In this document: one piece after another, positions 56,252-64,000 of the stretch
Layout: each line of letters starts with the position of its first letter
Numbering within the stretch: the first letter of the stretch is position 1
Assembly: GCF_007828035.1 (NCBI RefSeq)
Contig: NZ_VITV01000002.1
Coordinates: 372,001 to 436,000 of the forward strand
Length of the DNA: 64,000 bases
Source of the DNA: Nitrospirillum amazonense
Lineage (GTDB): Bacteria; Pseudomonadota; Alphaproteobacteria; Azospirillales; Azospirillaceae
Direction: 5' to 3'
Notes under the pieces: generated by a model
The model's database searches: none
The model's input: the letters and a program-made list of their open reading frames with translations, nothing else
What the model was told of the DNA's origin: nothing
Made by a program: the position numbers and the translations under genes

Positions 56252-56710
56252 ATGAGCGAGAAGATCACCGATGACGTGCTGCGCGACGTCTTCCTGAAAA
56301 CCAAGACGGTGGCCATCGTGGGCATATCGCCCGACCCGGCCAAGCCCTCGCACTATGTGCCGGCCTTCATGCAGCAGGAATACGGCTACAAGATCATCCC
56401 GGTGCACCCGGCTCACGTCGGCACCACCATCCTGGGGGAACCGGTGGTGGCCACCCTGGCCGACTTGCCCGACGGCGTGGACTTCGTCGAGATCTTCCGC
56501 GCCGCCCCGGCCATCGCGCCCTTCGTGGTGGAGGCGGCGCAGCGGGGCATCCCTTACATCTGGATGCCGCTGGGGGTGAGCCATGAGGAATCGGCCGCCC
56601 AGGCGCGGGCCCTGGGCGCCACGGTCATCCAGGACCGCTGCCCCAAGATCGACCTGCCCCGCCTGTTTCCCGGCGGCTGGCCTGATCGCGGTCCCCGGGC
56701 GGACGGCTGA
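56252..56710 (+). CDS. CoA-binding (YccU-like) domain protein
   Basis: A 152-residue single-domain protein with the Rossmann-type CoA-binding fold of the succinyl-CoA ligase alpha subunit. Seen motifs are TVAIVGISPDPAKPSHYVP, YKIIPVHPAH, VDFVEIFRAAPAIAPFVVEA and PYIWMPLGV, ending in VIQDRCPKID with a conserved Cys. Function unknown; some bind CoA. It converges with cutA, whose stop lies 2 bases after this gene's. Confidence 0.9.
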   Translation: MSEKITDDVLRDVFLKTKTVAIVGISPDPAKPSHYVPAFMQQEYGYKIIPVHPAHVGTTILGEPVVATLADLPDGVDFVEIFRAAPAIAPFVVEAAQRGIPYIWMPLGVSHEESAAQARALGATVIQDRCPKIDLPRLFPGGWPDRGPRADG

Positions 56711-56712
56711 CT

Positions 56713-57045
56713 TTAGTCGTCGCTGGCGTCGGGTGCCGCCGACGCCGCGATCCATTCCAGAAAGCCCGGATTGCCCGACACCACTGGCAGGGCGACGATG
56801 CACGGCGTGTCGTAGCTGTGCAGGGCCTTGACCCGCTTGGTCAGGGCCTCGAACCGGTCGGCGCGCGTCTTGGCGATGAAGGCCACCTCCGCCGCCGTTT
56901 CCACCCCATCCTTCCAGCGATAGATGGACTGGCTGGCCCCCAGGATGTTGACGCAGGCGGCCAGCCGCTCCTCCACCAGCGCCCGGCCGATGGTCTCCGC
57001 CTCCTCATTCGAGGCCGCCGTCATATAGACCAGGAACGCCGCCAT
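56713..57045 (-). CDS. cutA: Divalent-cation tolerance protein CutA
   Basis: A 110-residue trimeric CutA1 protein. It shows VYMTAASNEEAETIGRALVE, LAACVNILGASQSIYRWKDG, EVAFIAKT and the end motif YDTPCIVALPVVSGNPGFLEWI. CutA is linked to copper tolerance in E. coli, but its role is unclear. The start at 57045 has GAGAGG upstream and gives the family's normal N-terminus. Confidence 0.93.
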   Translation of the reverse strand: MAAFLVYMTAASNEEAETIGRALVEERLAACVNILGASQSIYRWKDGVETAAEVAFIAKTRADRFEALTKRVKALHSYDTPCIVALPVVSGNPGFLEWIAASAAPDASDD

Positions 57046-57260
57046 CACCCACCTCTCGGTTCGAAGATATTCCGCCCGGACGCAGCCGCCAGCGGTCCGG
57101 TGCCGCAAGCACCTGACGCAGGGGGCCGTTTGACGCCCGGTCCCGTCAGCGTAAGATACCGGCAGGCCCCGCGCCATGGCCCAAAGGGCGTGGCGATTCC
57201 AAATGGGCCCATAGAATGGGCCGGTGGACGATGGCGCCCAACTGACGGGGGAGACTGGGC

Positions 57261-57593
57261 ATGGCGCGCGGCAAGGAAGCTGTTCCTGAAACACCGACGC
57301 ACGAGGCCCCGCCCCCGCTTCTTCCCACGCCCGTGCAGAAACGCTGGCTGCGGCGCGGCCTGGACCAGGCCGGCGGCAAGCTGCCCCTTTTCTGGGCGGA
57401 CGGCAGCAAGGTGACCGCCGCCACGGTAAAGGCCTGCCTGGAGGCCGGCTGGGCCACCCCCTGGTTCAGCAACCCGCTGAAGCCCGACTGGCTGGTCTGC
57501 CGCCTGACGGATGCCGGCCGCGCCGTATGCAGCAGAACACCGGCGCGTAAGAAGGCGGACGAACTGCCAGCCACAGGCGAAACAAGCGCCTGA
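57261..57593 (+). CDS. Conserved hypothetical protein
   Basis: A 110-residue predicted soluble protein. The central part, residues 22-90, contains TPVQKRWLRRGLDQAGGKLP, DGSKVTAATVKACLEAGWATPW and WLVCRLTDAGRAV, which resembles a small winged-helix unit. I have no functional assignment; similar short proteins occur in related alphaproteobacteria. It has GGGGGAG before the ATG and is followed by a hairpin. Confidence 0.7.
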   Translation: MARGKEAVPETPTHEAPPPLLPTPVQKRWLRRGLDQAGGKLPLFWADGSKVTAATVKACLEAGWATPWFSNPLKPDWLVCRLTDAGRAVCSRTPARKKADELPATGETSA

Positions 57594-57600
57594 AATGGAA

Positions 57601-57632
57601 ACGGCGCCTGGTCCTTCACGGGACCGGCGCCG
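57601..57632 (+). terminator. Hairpin terminator
   Basis: ACGGCGCC(t)GGTCC pairs with GGACC-GGCGCCGT around a short loop, followed by CTTC; it lies 7 bases past the stop and also before the convergent tRNA. Confidence 0.7.
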
Positions 57633-57651
57633 TCTTCATGGTATCGAGAGA

Positions 57652-57728
57652 TGGTCGGAGCGACAGGATTCGAACCTGCGACCCCCAGACCCCCAGTCTG
57701 ATGCGCTACCAGGCTGCGCTACGCTCCG
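57652..57728 (-). tRNA. tRNA-Pro (anticodon GGG)
   Basis: 77 bases including an encoded CCA. The acceptor stem CGGAGCG pairs with CGCTCCG; the D arm has AGCGCAGCCTGGTAGCGC; the anticodon arm is TCAGA-CTGGGGG-TCTGG with anticodon GGG; and the T arm holds GGTTCGAATCC. It reads CCC and CCU codons. It lies between two protein genes and is transcribed alone from the A+T-rich region 57780-57880. Confidence 0.97.
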
Positions 57729-57731
57729 ACC

Positions 57732-58071
57732 TCTCGAGTGAACCGTAGTGGGCTGCGGTTCGGGCGCGGACTATAGCCACGAGATTCACCAGATGCAACG
57801 GCGTTGGACGCCTAAACGTCAAAAAAATGAATTTTCTTATTTTATATTTGTAAATCAACACTTTAGCGACTCGCTTTGGCACGATCCAAAACCATTGGAC
57901 CACCAAAACGGGTTTGGGGGGCTGGCCGGATCACCTTTCCCGGGCCGGCTTGACGATGCTGTTCGTCATCCCGCTTGCGCAAAGCGACGGACGACGCGCA
58001 GGAACACCGCGTGGGCGACATCGCCAAGACGGGACCGATACGGGAGTTACTTGTAGAAGTGGGCGGAGCGC
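57732..58071. other. Spacer between tRNA-Pro and merR-type gene
   Basis: About 340 bases without a gene. Positions 57815-57880 are strongly A+T-rich (AAAAAAATGAATTTTC) and likely hold the tRNA promoter on the minus strand. Confidence 0.5.
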
Positions 58072-58884
58072 TTACAGCACGCGACGCAGCAGGTCGCGAA
58101 TCTCTTCCAGGTCCGCCAGCACCTGGCCCAGCGCCTCACGCTTGGGGGCAGACAGGCCCTTCTCCACCTTTTCCGTGGAGACCCGGCGCGGCTCATGGGC
58201 GCGCGGGGCCGCAGGCTCCGGCGTCGAAGGCGGCGTGCGCGACCATTCGGGATCCGCCTCGGGATCGTGGTCGAACAGACCGATGATGCGCAGCTTCTCC
58301 TCCGGCTGCGGGCGGGGCGCGGGGGGCGGGGATGGCGGTGCCGGTTCGACCCAGCTCTCATCCGCAGCCTCGGCTGCATCTTCAGCGCCGACGGCGGATT
58401 CGCTGATGGGGCCATTGGCGGGCAACGTGCGACCACCGCCGGTGCGCAGCAGACGCTGCACGCCCTTGATGGTGTACCCTTCCTTGTAGAGCAGCACCTG
58501 GATGCGGCGCAGCAGTTCCACATCGTCCGGGCGATAGTAGCGCCGGCCGCCGCCGCGTTTCAGCGGACGGATGTGGGGGAACTTGGTTTCCCAGAAGCGC
58601 AGCACATGCTGCGGCACATCCAACTCCGCCGACACCTCGCTGATGGTGCGGAAAGCGGTGGGCGACTTGGCCCCGGCGCGGCCGCGATCAGCCACCGGCG
58701 TCTCGTTTGCCGCGTCATCCGGGCCCGCGTCATCCGCCATGTCGGCTTCAGCGCCGGCATCCGCCCCCGCCCCGTCGCCCGCGTCCGTCATGTCGGGTGC
58801 GACGAGATCGTCCCCGGTCTCGACATCATCAGCCGACATGTCTTCAGCCGGTATCCGGGGCTCAGGCGTGGGCATGCCGGACAT
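58072..58884 (-). CDS. MerR family transcriptional regulator
   Basis: A 270-residue regulator. The first ~75 residues are acidic and disordered (Asp/Ala/Gly-rich). The MerR winged helix follows (about 78-148): [41 protein letters not shown] and [20 protein letters not shown] Pro-rich linker and a short C-terminal helix ([22 protein letters not shown]) complete it. The gene next to ihfA in this arrangement is conserved in alphaproteobacteria. It starts 3 bases after the ihfA stop and is co-transcribed with it. Target unknown. Confidence 0.9.
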   Translation of the reverse strand: MSGMPTPEPRIPAEDMSADDVETGDDLVAPDMTDAGDGAGADAGAEADMADDAGPDDAANETPVADRGRAGAKSPTAFRTISEVSAELDVPQHVLRFWETKFPHIRPLKRGGGRRYYRPDDVELLRRIQVLLYKEGYTIKGVQRLLRTGGGRTLPANGPISESAVGAEDAAEAADESWVEPAPPSPPPAPRPQPEEKLRIIGLFDHDPEADPEWSRTPPSTPEPAAPRAHEPRRVSTEKVEKGLSAPKREALGQVLADLEEIRDLLRRVL

Positions 58885-58887
58885 GGC

Positions 58888-59199
58888 TTAGTGCCCGTTG
58901 GCCGACAGGACTTCGTTGATGCGGTTCTTCAGCACATGGCTGGCGCGGAACACCAGGACGCGGCGGGGCAGGATCGGCACCTCTTCACCCGTCTTGGGGT
59001 TTCGGCCGATGCGCTCGCCCTTGGACCGCACGGAGAAGCTCCCGAAGGAAGAAATCTTGACCATTTCCCCCCGCCCCAGGGCGGAGGCGATCTCATCCAG
59101 CACGCTTTCCACCAGATCGGCGGACTCATTCCGCGACAGCCCTACCTCTTGGTAGACGGCCTCGCTCAGCTGAGCGCGCGTGACGGTGTGATCTCCCAT
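58888..59199 (-). CDS. ihfA: Integration host factor subunit alpha
   Basis: A 103-residue DNA-bending protein forming a heterodimer with IhfB. It has [52 protein letters not shown] split over the beta arms with the intercalating Pro region, and [17 protein letters not shown]. Its place between fabH and the merR-type gene is the standard alphaproteobacterial context. A terminator-like hairpin upstream suggests its own promoter. Confidence 0.96.
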   Translation of the reverse strand: MGDHTVTRAQLSEAVYQEVGLSRNESADLVESVLDEIASALGRGEMVKISSFGSFSVRSKGERIGRNPKTGEEVPILPRRVLVFRASHVLKNRINEVLSANGH

Positions 59200-59393
59200 G
59201 GGTGCCCTCCCTCAACCAGTGGCCCCTTCGCCAACTGCGGGAACGGTAATGCCAGCCGGGAAAGCCGTCAATTCCAAAGGTTTGCCAAAGTTTTGTCAGA
59301 TTCGGCTAGACCATCCGTCAGGGCGAAACGGCTGCTGCAGAGCACCCAAGAATGGTGCGCCGCGAAAGCGGGACGGCCGTCGGCGCAATGGCA

Positions 59394-59420
59394 AAGGGGC
59401 GCCCCAGCGGGACGCCCCTT
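59394..59420 (-). terminator. Hairpin between fabH and ihfA
   Basis: AAGGGGCG-CCCC and GGGA-CGCCCCTT form a stem with one mismatch and a 3-base loop, 72 bases past the fabH stop, with a weak minus-strand T-tract. It may separate the plsX-fabH and ihfA-merR transcripts. Confidence 0.6.
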
Positions 59421-59491
59421 GAATACGTCGGTAAGCGGATTTGGGTAACCGGATTTGCCGGCCGGCGTGAGCCGCCGCTGACAGGCCCGGC

Positions 59492-60466
59492 CTAGAAGCG
59501 AACCAGCGCGGCACCCCAGGTGAAACCGCCGCCCATGGCCTCCAGCAGGACAAGCTCGCCCCGCTGGATGCGACCATCGGCCACGGCCTCGCACAACGCC
59601 AGGGGGATGGAGGCCGCGGAGGTGTTGCCGTGGTGGTCCACAGTCATCACCACCTGCGCGGGATCCATCTTCAGCTTGCGGCCGGTGTTCTCGATGATGC
59701 GGCGGTTGGCCTGGTGGGGCACCAGCCAGTTCAGGTCGGCGGGCGTCAGGCCGTTGGCCTCCAGCGCCTCGCCCACCACCTCGGCCAGGTTGACCACGGC
59801 GTGCTTGAACACCTCCTGCCCCGCCATGCGCACATGGCCCACGGTCTGGGTGGAGGACGGGCCGCCGTCGACATACAGCAGGTCGTGATGGCGGCCGTCG
59901 GAATGCAGGTGGGTGGACAGGATGCCGCGATCGGCGGCCGTGCCCTCGCCTTCCTCGGCGCGCAGCACCACGGCGCCGGCGCCGTCGCCGAACAGCACGC
60001 AGGTGGCGCGATCGGTCCAGTCCAGGATGCGGGAGAAGGTCTCGGCGCCGATCACCAGCACCGTGCGCGCCTGGCCGGCCTTGATGAAGTTGTCGGCCAC
60101 CGACAGGGCGTAGATGAAGCCGGAGCAGACGGCCTGCACGTCGAAGGCGGCGCCCCGGGTCATGCCCAGGGCGGCCTGCACCTTGGCGGCGGTGGCGGGG
60201 AAGGTCTGGTCGGGGGTGGCGGTGGCCAGGACGATCAGGTCCAGCTCATCCACCGCGACGTTGCCGTGGGCCAGGGCGGCCTTGGCGGCGGCCAGCGCCA
60301 GGTCGGATGTCATCTCGCCTTCGGCGGCGATGTGGCGGCTGCGGATGCCGGTGCGCTGGGTGATCCACTCATCCGAGGTGTCGACCATCTTGGCCAAGTC
60401 GTCGTTGGTCACGACGCGGGCGGGCAGGTAAGAGCCGCAGCCCACGATCACGGAGCGCATTACCAT
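59492..60466 (-). CDS. fabH: Beta-ketoacyl-ACP synthase III
   Basis: A 324-residue enzyme that starts fatty-acid synthesis by condensing acetyl-CoA with malonyl-ACP. The catalytic triad is visible: Cys in [15 protein letters not shown], His in [11 protein letters not shown] and Asn in [12 protein letters not shown]. The N-terminus is [20 protein letters not shown]; start at 60466 or two codons later. It follows plsX by 29 bases in the usual rpmF-plsX-fabH order. Confidence 0.97.
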   Translation of the reverse strand: MVMRSVIVGCGSYLPARVVTNDDLAKMVDTSDEWITQRTGIRSRHIAAEGEMTSDLALAAAKAALAHGNVAVDELDLIVLATATPDQTFPATAAKVQAALGMTRGAAFDVQAVCSGFIYALSVADNFIKAGQARTVLVIGAETFSRILDWTDRATCVLFGDGAGAVVLRAEEGEGTAADRGILSTHLHSDGRHHDLLYVDGGPSSTQTVGHVRMAGQEVFKHAVVNLAEVVGEALEANGLTPADLNWLVPHQANRRIIENTGRKLKMDPAQVVMTVDHHGNTSAASIPLALCEAVADGRIQRGELVLLEAMGGGFTWGAALVRF

Positions 60467-60495
60467 CGTTCAACCAGCCATCAGGGGATGGGCCG

Positions 60496-61569
60496 TCACT
60501 GGGCGACGGCCTGGGGGTCGGAACCGGAAGCGGCGGCGGACGCCGCCTGCAGGCTTTCCTGCAGCAGGGCCAGCTCCTTGCGGATTTTCTCGTTGAAGCC
60601 GTGCTGGACCAGATCCACCGCCACGCAGATGGCGTTGGCGAAGCCCAGCCCGTCGGTGCCGCCGTGGCTTTTCACGCATACGCCCTGCAGACCCAGGAAC
60701 ATCGCGCCGTTGTAGCGGCGGGGATCCATGCGCTGGCGCAGCTTGTTGAAGGCGGTGCGGGCCAGCAGATAGCCCAGCTTGGCCAGCAGGGAGGATTGGA
60801 AGGTGCGGCGCAGGAACTCGCCGAACAGCTTGCCGGTGCCCTCGGCCGTCTTCAGGGCGACGTTGCCGGTGAACCCATCGGTCACGACCACGTCCACCGT
60901 GCCGGCGGCGATGTCGGTGCCTTCCACGAAGCCGTGGAAGTTGCGGGCCAGCGGCGTGGCGCGCAGGGCGGAAGCGGCGGTGCGAATGGCCTCATGGCCC
61001 TTCTGCTCCTCCGATCCCACATTAAGCAGGCCGATGGTGGGTTCCAGCAGGCCCAGCACCGTCTGGGCGAACACGGTGCCCAGCACCGCGAACTGCACCA
61101 AGTTGTCAGCGTCGCATTCCAGGTTGGCGCCCAGATCCAGCATCACACAGTCGCCCCGCATGGTGGGCAGCATGGATGCGATGGCCGGCCGGTCGATGCC
61201 CGGCAGGGTCTTCAGCACGAACTTGGCCATGGCCATCAGCGCGCCGGTGTTGCCGGCGGAGACGACACTGGCCGCCTCCCCCGACGCCACGGCGTCGATC
61301 GCCAGGCGCATGCTGGAGCCGCGCCCAGAACGAAGGGCCACGGACGGTTTCGCGTCCATGGCCACAACGTCAGCTGTATGGCGAACCTGGGAGATCGCCT
61401 TCAGTGCCGGCCGGGAGTCGAGCAGCGCGCTGATGCGCTGCTCGTCACCGACGAACAGGAAGTCGACATTGGGGCAGCGTTCGCGCGCGATGTCCGCGCC
61501 GTCCACCACCATGTCCGGGGCATGATCGCCGCCCATCGCATCCAGGGCGATTCGCAGGCGTGTGCTCAC
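60496..61569 (-). CDS. plsX: Phosphate acyltransferase PlsX
   Basis: A 357-residue enzyme converting acyl-ACP to acyl-phosphate for phospholipid synthesis. It shows RIALDAMGGDHAPDMVVDG, the SAGNTGALMAMAKFVLKTL core, LDLGANLECDADNLVQFA and VVTDGFTGNVALKTAEG. It is 36 bases after rpmF and ahead of fabH, linking ribosome, lipid and fatty-acid genes in one operon as in many bacteria. Confidence 0.97.
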   Translation of the reverse strand: MSTRLRIALDAMGGDHAPDMVVDGADIARERCPNVDFLFVGDEQRISALLDSRPALKAISQVRHTADVVAMDAKPSVALRSGRGSSMRLAIDAVASGEAASVVSAGNTGALMAMAKFVLKTLPGIDRPAIASMLPTMRGDCVMLDLGANLECDADNLVQFAVLGTVFAQTVLGLLEPTIGLLNVGSEEQKGHEAIRTAASALRATPLARNFHGFVEGTDIAAGTVDVVVTDGFTGNVALKTAEGTGKLFGEFLRRTFQSSLLAKLGYLLARTAFNKLRQRMDPRRYNGAMFLGLQGVCVKSHGGTDGLGFANAICVAVDLVQHGFNEKIRKELALLQESLQAASAAASGSDPQAVAQ

Positions 61570-61605
61570 CGGACGGCGACCTCCTCAAGCACCGGGCGAA
61601 CCGGA

Positions 61606-61797
61606 TCAGGCGGCAGCGGTAGCAGTATCGACGACGACCTCACGGCCGTCGTAGTGGCCGCAGGAGCCACAGACGTGGTGCGGGCGGGTCAGTTCACCGC
61701 AGTTGCTGCACTCGTGGTGCGCACCGGCGCTGATGGCGTGGTGCGAACGGCGCATGTTGCGGCGAGACTGGGAGGTCTTTTTCTTAGGAACGGCCAT
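61606..61797 (-). CDS. rpmF: 50S ribosomal protein L32
   Basis: A 63-residue protein with [20 protein letters not shown] at the start and two CxxC pairs (ECSNCGE and [10 protein letters not shown]) that bind zinc in this form. It is upstream of plsX in the conserved yceD-rpmF-plsX-fabH region. Confidence 0.98.
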   Translation of the reverse strand: MAVPKKKTSQSRRNMRRSHHAISAGAHHECSNCGELTRPHHVCGSCGHYDGREVVVDTATAAA

Positions 61798-62035
61798 GAT
61801 CGTCTACTCTCTACTCGATTAAGACGACCACTCATGTGCCGTCTTGCTAACCATCGTCAGGCCCCATGCTTTAGCGAAACCGTCATCCTTTTCCCACCCC
61901 CAATTTGCTGGGGACGGGCTTGCGGAAAACGATATGGGGTCAAACGACAACGAACCCGGCCCAACCCTGGACCGGATCAAACAGGGCGCCTTAAGTACTC
62001 GAAATCCCCGGCAAGGGCAAGCGCCAAAGACCAAA

Positions 62036-62701
62036 TTAAGTCTTAGGCACCAGCTTCGCAAGGGCGGCAAAGGGATTCGGCTTCTCCCCGCCGTCGGCGT
62101 CCTGGGCGGGCGGCGTGCCACTGGCAGGCGACTCAGCGTCCTGGCCACCGTCCATGTCCGGCGGCGGCTCGTTGGGCGCGTCGGGGAATTCGCCCTCACC
62201 CTCCCAATCCTCCACATGAACGAAGCGCTCGGCATCCGCCTTGCGGGGATAGGGGTCGAGGGCCAGCGACAAATGCTGGGCCACCAGCTCGCCGATGTCG
62301 ATGCGGCCGTTCTCGATGGGCTCGGGCGGGTCGGCCTCGTCGTCCAGGCCCAGGTTGTCCAGCTCATCCTCGTCCTTGGGCACTAGGTGGGCCGGGGCGA
62401 ACAGGGCCTGGAAGGTGTCGCGCACCTGGGCCGGCAGCGGCTCCAGCGTCACCACGCAGCTCTGCACCACCTCGGCCTCCAGCTCGCCGGTGACCCGCAC
62501 CATCTGGCCCCCCCGGATGCGGCGCAGGCGCACCAGGGCCGTCAGGCTGTCCAGTGACACGAGATCCAGGCGCCTGGCCAAGGCGGCGCGCTCCGCCGGG
62601 GTGGCGGTGATCTTCTCCACGCTCTCGCGGGCGGACACCTTATCAGCGATGACGGGTCGGGAAAATTCAGGGGCCATGTCGGCCATGACGCGCAACTCCA
62701 C
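62036..62701 (-). CDS. yceD: DUF177 (YceD) family protein
   Basis: A 221-residue protein associated with 23S rRNA accumulation in other organisms. The core has GQMVRVTGELEAEVVQSCVVTLEPLPAQV split over strands with the family Cys, then an acidic region and DIGELVAQHLSLALDPYPRK. The C-terminal 60 residues are acidic and disordered, ending NPFAALAKLVPKT, which is typical of alphaproteobacteria. The 238-base gap to rpmF (61798-62035) has no gene and may hold an rpmF promoter. It follows the bc1 chaperone gene by 48 bases. Confidence 0.92.
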   Translation of the reverse strand: MELRVMADMAPEFSRPVIADKVSARESVEKITATPAERAALARRLDLVSLDSLTALVRLRRIRGGQMVRVTGELEAEVVQSCVVTLEPLPAQVRDTFQALFAPAHLVPKDEDELDNLGLDDEADPPEPIENGRIDIGELVAQHLSLALDPYPRKADAERFVHVEDWEGEGEFPDAPNEPPPDMDGGQDAESPASGTPPAQDADGGEKPNPFAALAKLVPKT

Positions 62702-62749
62702 ACTTTAGGACGTCAAACTGGCTAAGAAGTCAAAACCGGACCTAAGAAA

Positions 62750-63310
62750 TCAAAATAGGGGCGCAGGGGCGAAGGCGGGCCCGCGCGCCAGCAGGTCGGC
62801 CGCCGGCAGGGCGCCTAGCCGGTCGGCGCAGGTTCGGACATAGCTGGCCACGGCCGCCACCTCCGGTCCGTCCGGCAGGGTGGAGCCGAAGAGGTTGCGG
62901 TCCAGCGCCGCTTCGAGATCCCCCGCCCCGCCTTTCAAGCCCGATTCGTAGGCGTCGGCCCGGCCGTAGAAGTGCGTGCCCAAATCCCTGACCTTCTTGC
63001 CCACCACCATCTCGCTGGCGCCCAGCTCCCGCAGGCTGAAGTCCAGGTCGGTGAACATATGGTCGAACAGGGCCTGGTTAAGGGCCGCCAGATCCGGCCC
63101 CTCGGCCGCCAGCCGCCGCATCACCAGCCAGGCGTGCAGGGCCACCACCTCGAACCGGCCCTCCACCGTGTCGGGCACGCCGCGCCCCTCGCCTGCCACC
63201 GCAGCATAGAATCCAGGCTGGCGCGCCTGGTCGACGATGCCGGCATAGAGACGCAACACGGCCGCCTGGTGGCGGTTACGGCTGAACAGGGACTTCAGCA
63301 AGGCGATCAC
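62750..63310 (-). CDS. Ubiquinol-cytochrome c chaperone (CBP3-like)
   Basis: A 186-residue member of the ubiquinol-cytochrome c chaperone family, related to mitochondrial Cbp3, which helps cytochrome b assemble into the bc1 complex. The conserved region runs from LRLYAGIVDQARQPGFYA through VPDTVEGRFEVVALHAWLVMRRL, ALFDHMFTDLDFSLRELGASEMVVGKKV split in two helices, and GTHFYGRADAYESGL. The frame is divergent from bamE with a 247-base spacer and is upstream of yceD. Assignment is by family; the role is inferred from it. Confidence 0.92.
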   Translation of the reverse strand: MIALLKSLFSRNRHQAAVLRLYAGIVDQARQPGFYAAVAGEGRGVPDTVEGRFEVVALHAWLVMRRLAAEGPDLAALNQALFDHMFTDLDFSLRELGASEMVVGKKVRDLGTHFYGRADAYESGLKGGAGDLEAALDRNLFGSTLPDGPEVAAVASYVRTCADRLGALPAADLLARGPAFAPAPLF

Positions 63311-63557
63311 GGCGCGTAACCCGGCTTTCGTTGACAGGACAAAGCGGCTGGTGCGATTGTCACCGGCCAGATGGGGGGTGGTCGTCCACCGGTCAAGCGC
63401 GACGAGGGACGCCGCGCCGGACGGGGATGGCCCGGAACCCGGGCCGGTTGGTCCTCAATCTCCGGATTATCGCACCCCCCGCGACGGACGGGCGGTGCCT
63501 CAATCGTGGAACGGGGCCGACCCGCGATCAACGTTCTTGGGATTAACGTCTTAGACC

Positions 63558-64000
63558 ATGCCGAACAAGACCCTTAAGTTGCTGTCTCCCGCCGGCCTGA
63601 TTGGCGTGGGCCTGCTCGGGATCGGGCTGACGGCCTGCACCCCCACGGTGAACAACCGCGGCAATCTGGTGGAAGACCGCCGCCTGGCCGACGTCCATCC
63701 GGGGACCAGCACCAAGGAAGATGTGCAGAAGGCGCTAGGGTCGCCCAGCACCACCAGCACGCTGGACGCCAACGTCTGGTACTACATCGGCGCCATCACC
63801 GAGAACGAAGCCTTCTTCGATCCCGACATCGTGCAGCAGCGGGTGCTGCAGGTCAGCTTCAACGACCAGGGCGTGGTCAGCGCCATCGGCGACGTGGACC
63901 TGGCCCAGCAGCAGGACATCAGCCCCGAGGATCGCGAGACCCCGACGGCCGGCCACGAGGTCACCTTCCTGGAGCAGTTGATGGGCAATCTCAACCGCCA
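63558..64000 (+). CDS. bamE: Outer membrane assembly factor BamE (SmpA/OmlA), 3' end cut by window
   Basis: A lipoprotein of the BAM complex that inserts outer membrane proteins. 147 codons are present before the window ends. The signal peptide ends in the lipobox LTAC (Cys27). The BamE fold shows VHPGTSTKEDVQKALGSPST, WYYIGAI and VLQVSFNDQGVVSAIG. The C-terminal part is Asp/Gln/Glu-rich and continues past the edge. The ATG at 63558 has no strong ribosome site but gives the expected lipoprotein signal. Confidence 0.93.
   Translation, partial: MPNKTLKLLSPAGLIGVGLLGIGLTACTPTVNNRGNLVEDRRLADVHPGTSTKEDVQKALGSPSTTSTLDANVWYYIGAITENEAFFDPDIVQQRVLQVSFNDQGVVSAIGDVDLAQQQDISPEDRETPTAGHEVTFLEQLMGNLNR

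Overview
The window is about 67% G+C and carries about 65 protein genes and one tRNA. It looks like chromosome from an alphaproteobacterium, most likely Rhodospirillales and Azospirillaceae-like (Azospirillum/Nitrospirillum type; inferred). The reasons are an EcfG-type sigma factor with a NepR-like partner, an HWE-family sensor kinase, a phasin, clpS-clpA, and a bamE / cytochrome bc1 chaperone / yceD / rpmF / plsX / fabH / ihfA / merR block of the kind usual in this class. No rRNA, CRISPR array, intact insertion sequence or prophage was seen.

Layout. 1-2.3 kb: nitronate monooxygenase (cut by the window edge), slyX and an AraC regulator. 2.5-4.9 kb: a general-stress patch of small genes, ecfG, and a divergent NepR-like gene with a candidate EcfG promoter. 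5.0-10.3 kb: a run of minus-strand detoxification-type genes (DJ-1/PfpI, SRPBCC, two VOC proteins, serine hydrolase) around an ECF42 sigma factor and its YCII/DGPF partner. 10.5-13.4 kb: glycosyltransferase, alpha/beta hydrolase and a membrane protein. 13.4-19.3 kb: the most unusual layout, two paralogous divergent pairs of a membrane-anchored LytTR regulator and a multi-pass acyltransferase, with an HWE histidine kinase between them.

19.4-37.1 kb is rich in signalling: a chemoreceptor, an XRE regulator, a ProQ/FinO-like protein, a REC-DUF3369-kinase-REC-HPt hybrid, an LTXXQ periplasmic protein, an MFS transporter with a divergent Cys-rich regulator, a GH18-type secreted protein, an M28 peptidase, and a giant propeller sensor kinase divergent from a stand-alone receiver. 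37.2-43.6 kb: clpA-clpS, phasin, a SPOR-tailed D,D-carboxypeptidase and a CPBP protease. 43.6-47.5 kb: phosphogluco/phosphomannomutase, UDP-glucose dehydrogenase and galU, which together lead from glucose-6-phosphate to UDP-glucuronate for envelope or exopolysaccharide synthesis.

48-64 kb is mostly housekeeping: a NarL-type regulator, an RlmM-like methyltransferase, sterol-desaturase family protein, HI0933-family flavoprotein, arfB, a Crp-like regulator, rplM-rpsI, PaaI-type thioesterase, CoA-binding protein, cutA, tRNA-Pro(GGG), merR, ihfA, fabH, plsX, rpmF, yceD, the bc1 chaperone and bamE (cut by the edge).

The high G+C content produces many long open frames opposite real genes; these were left out. 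Starts were moved inward where a Shine-Dalgarno-like sequence, signal peptide or family length favoured a later codon.
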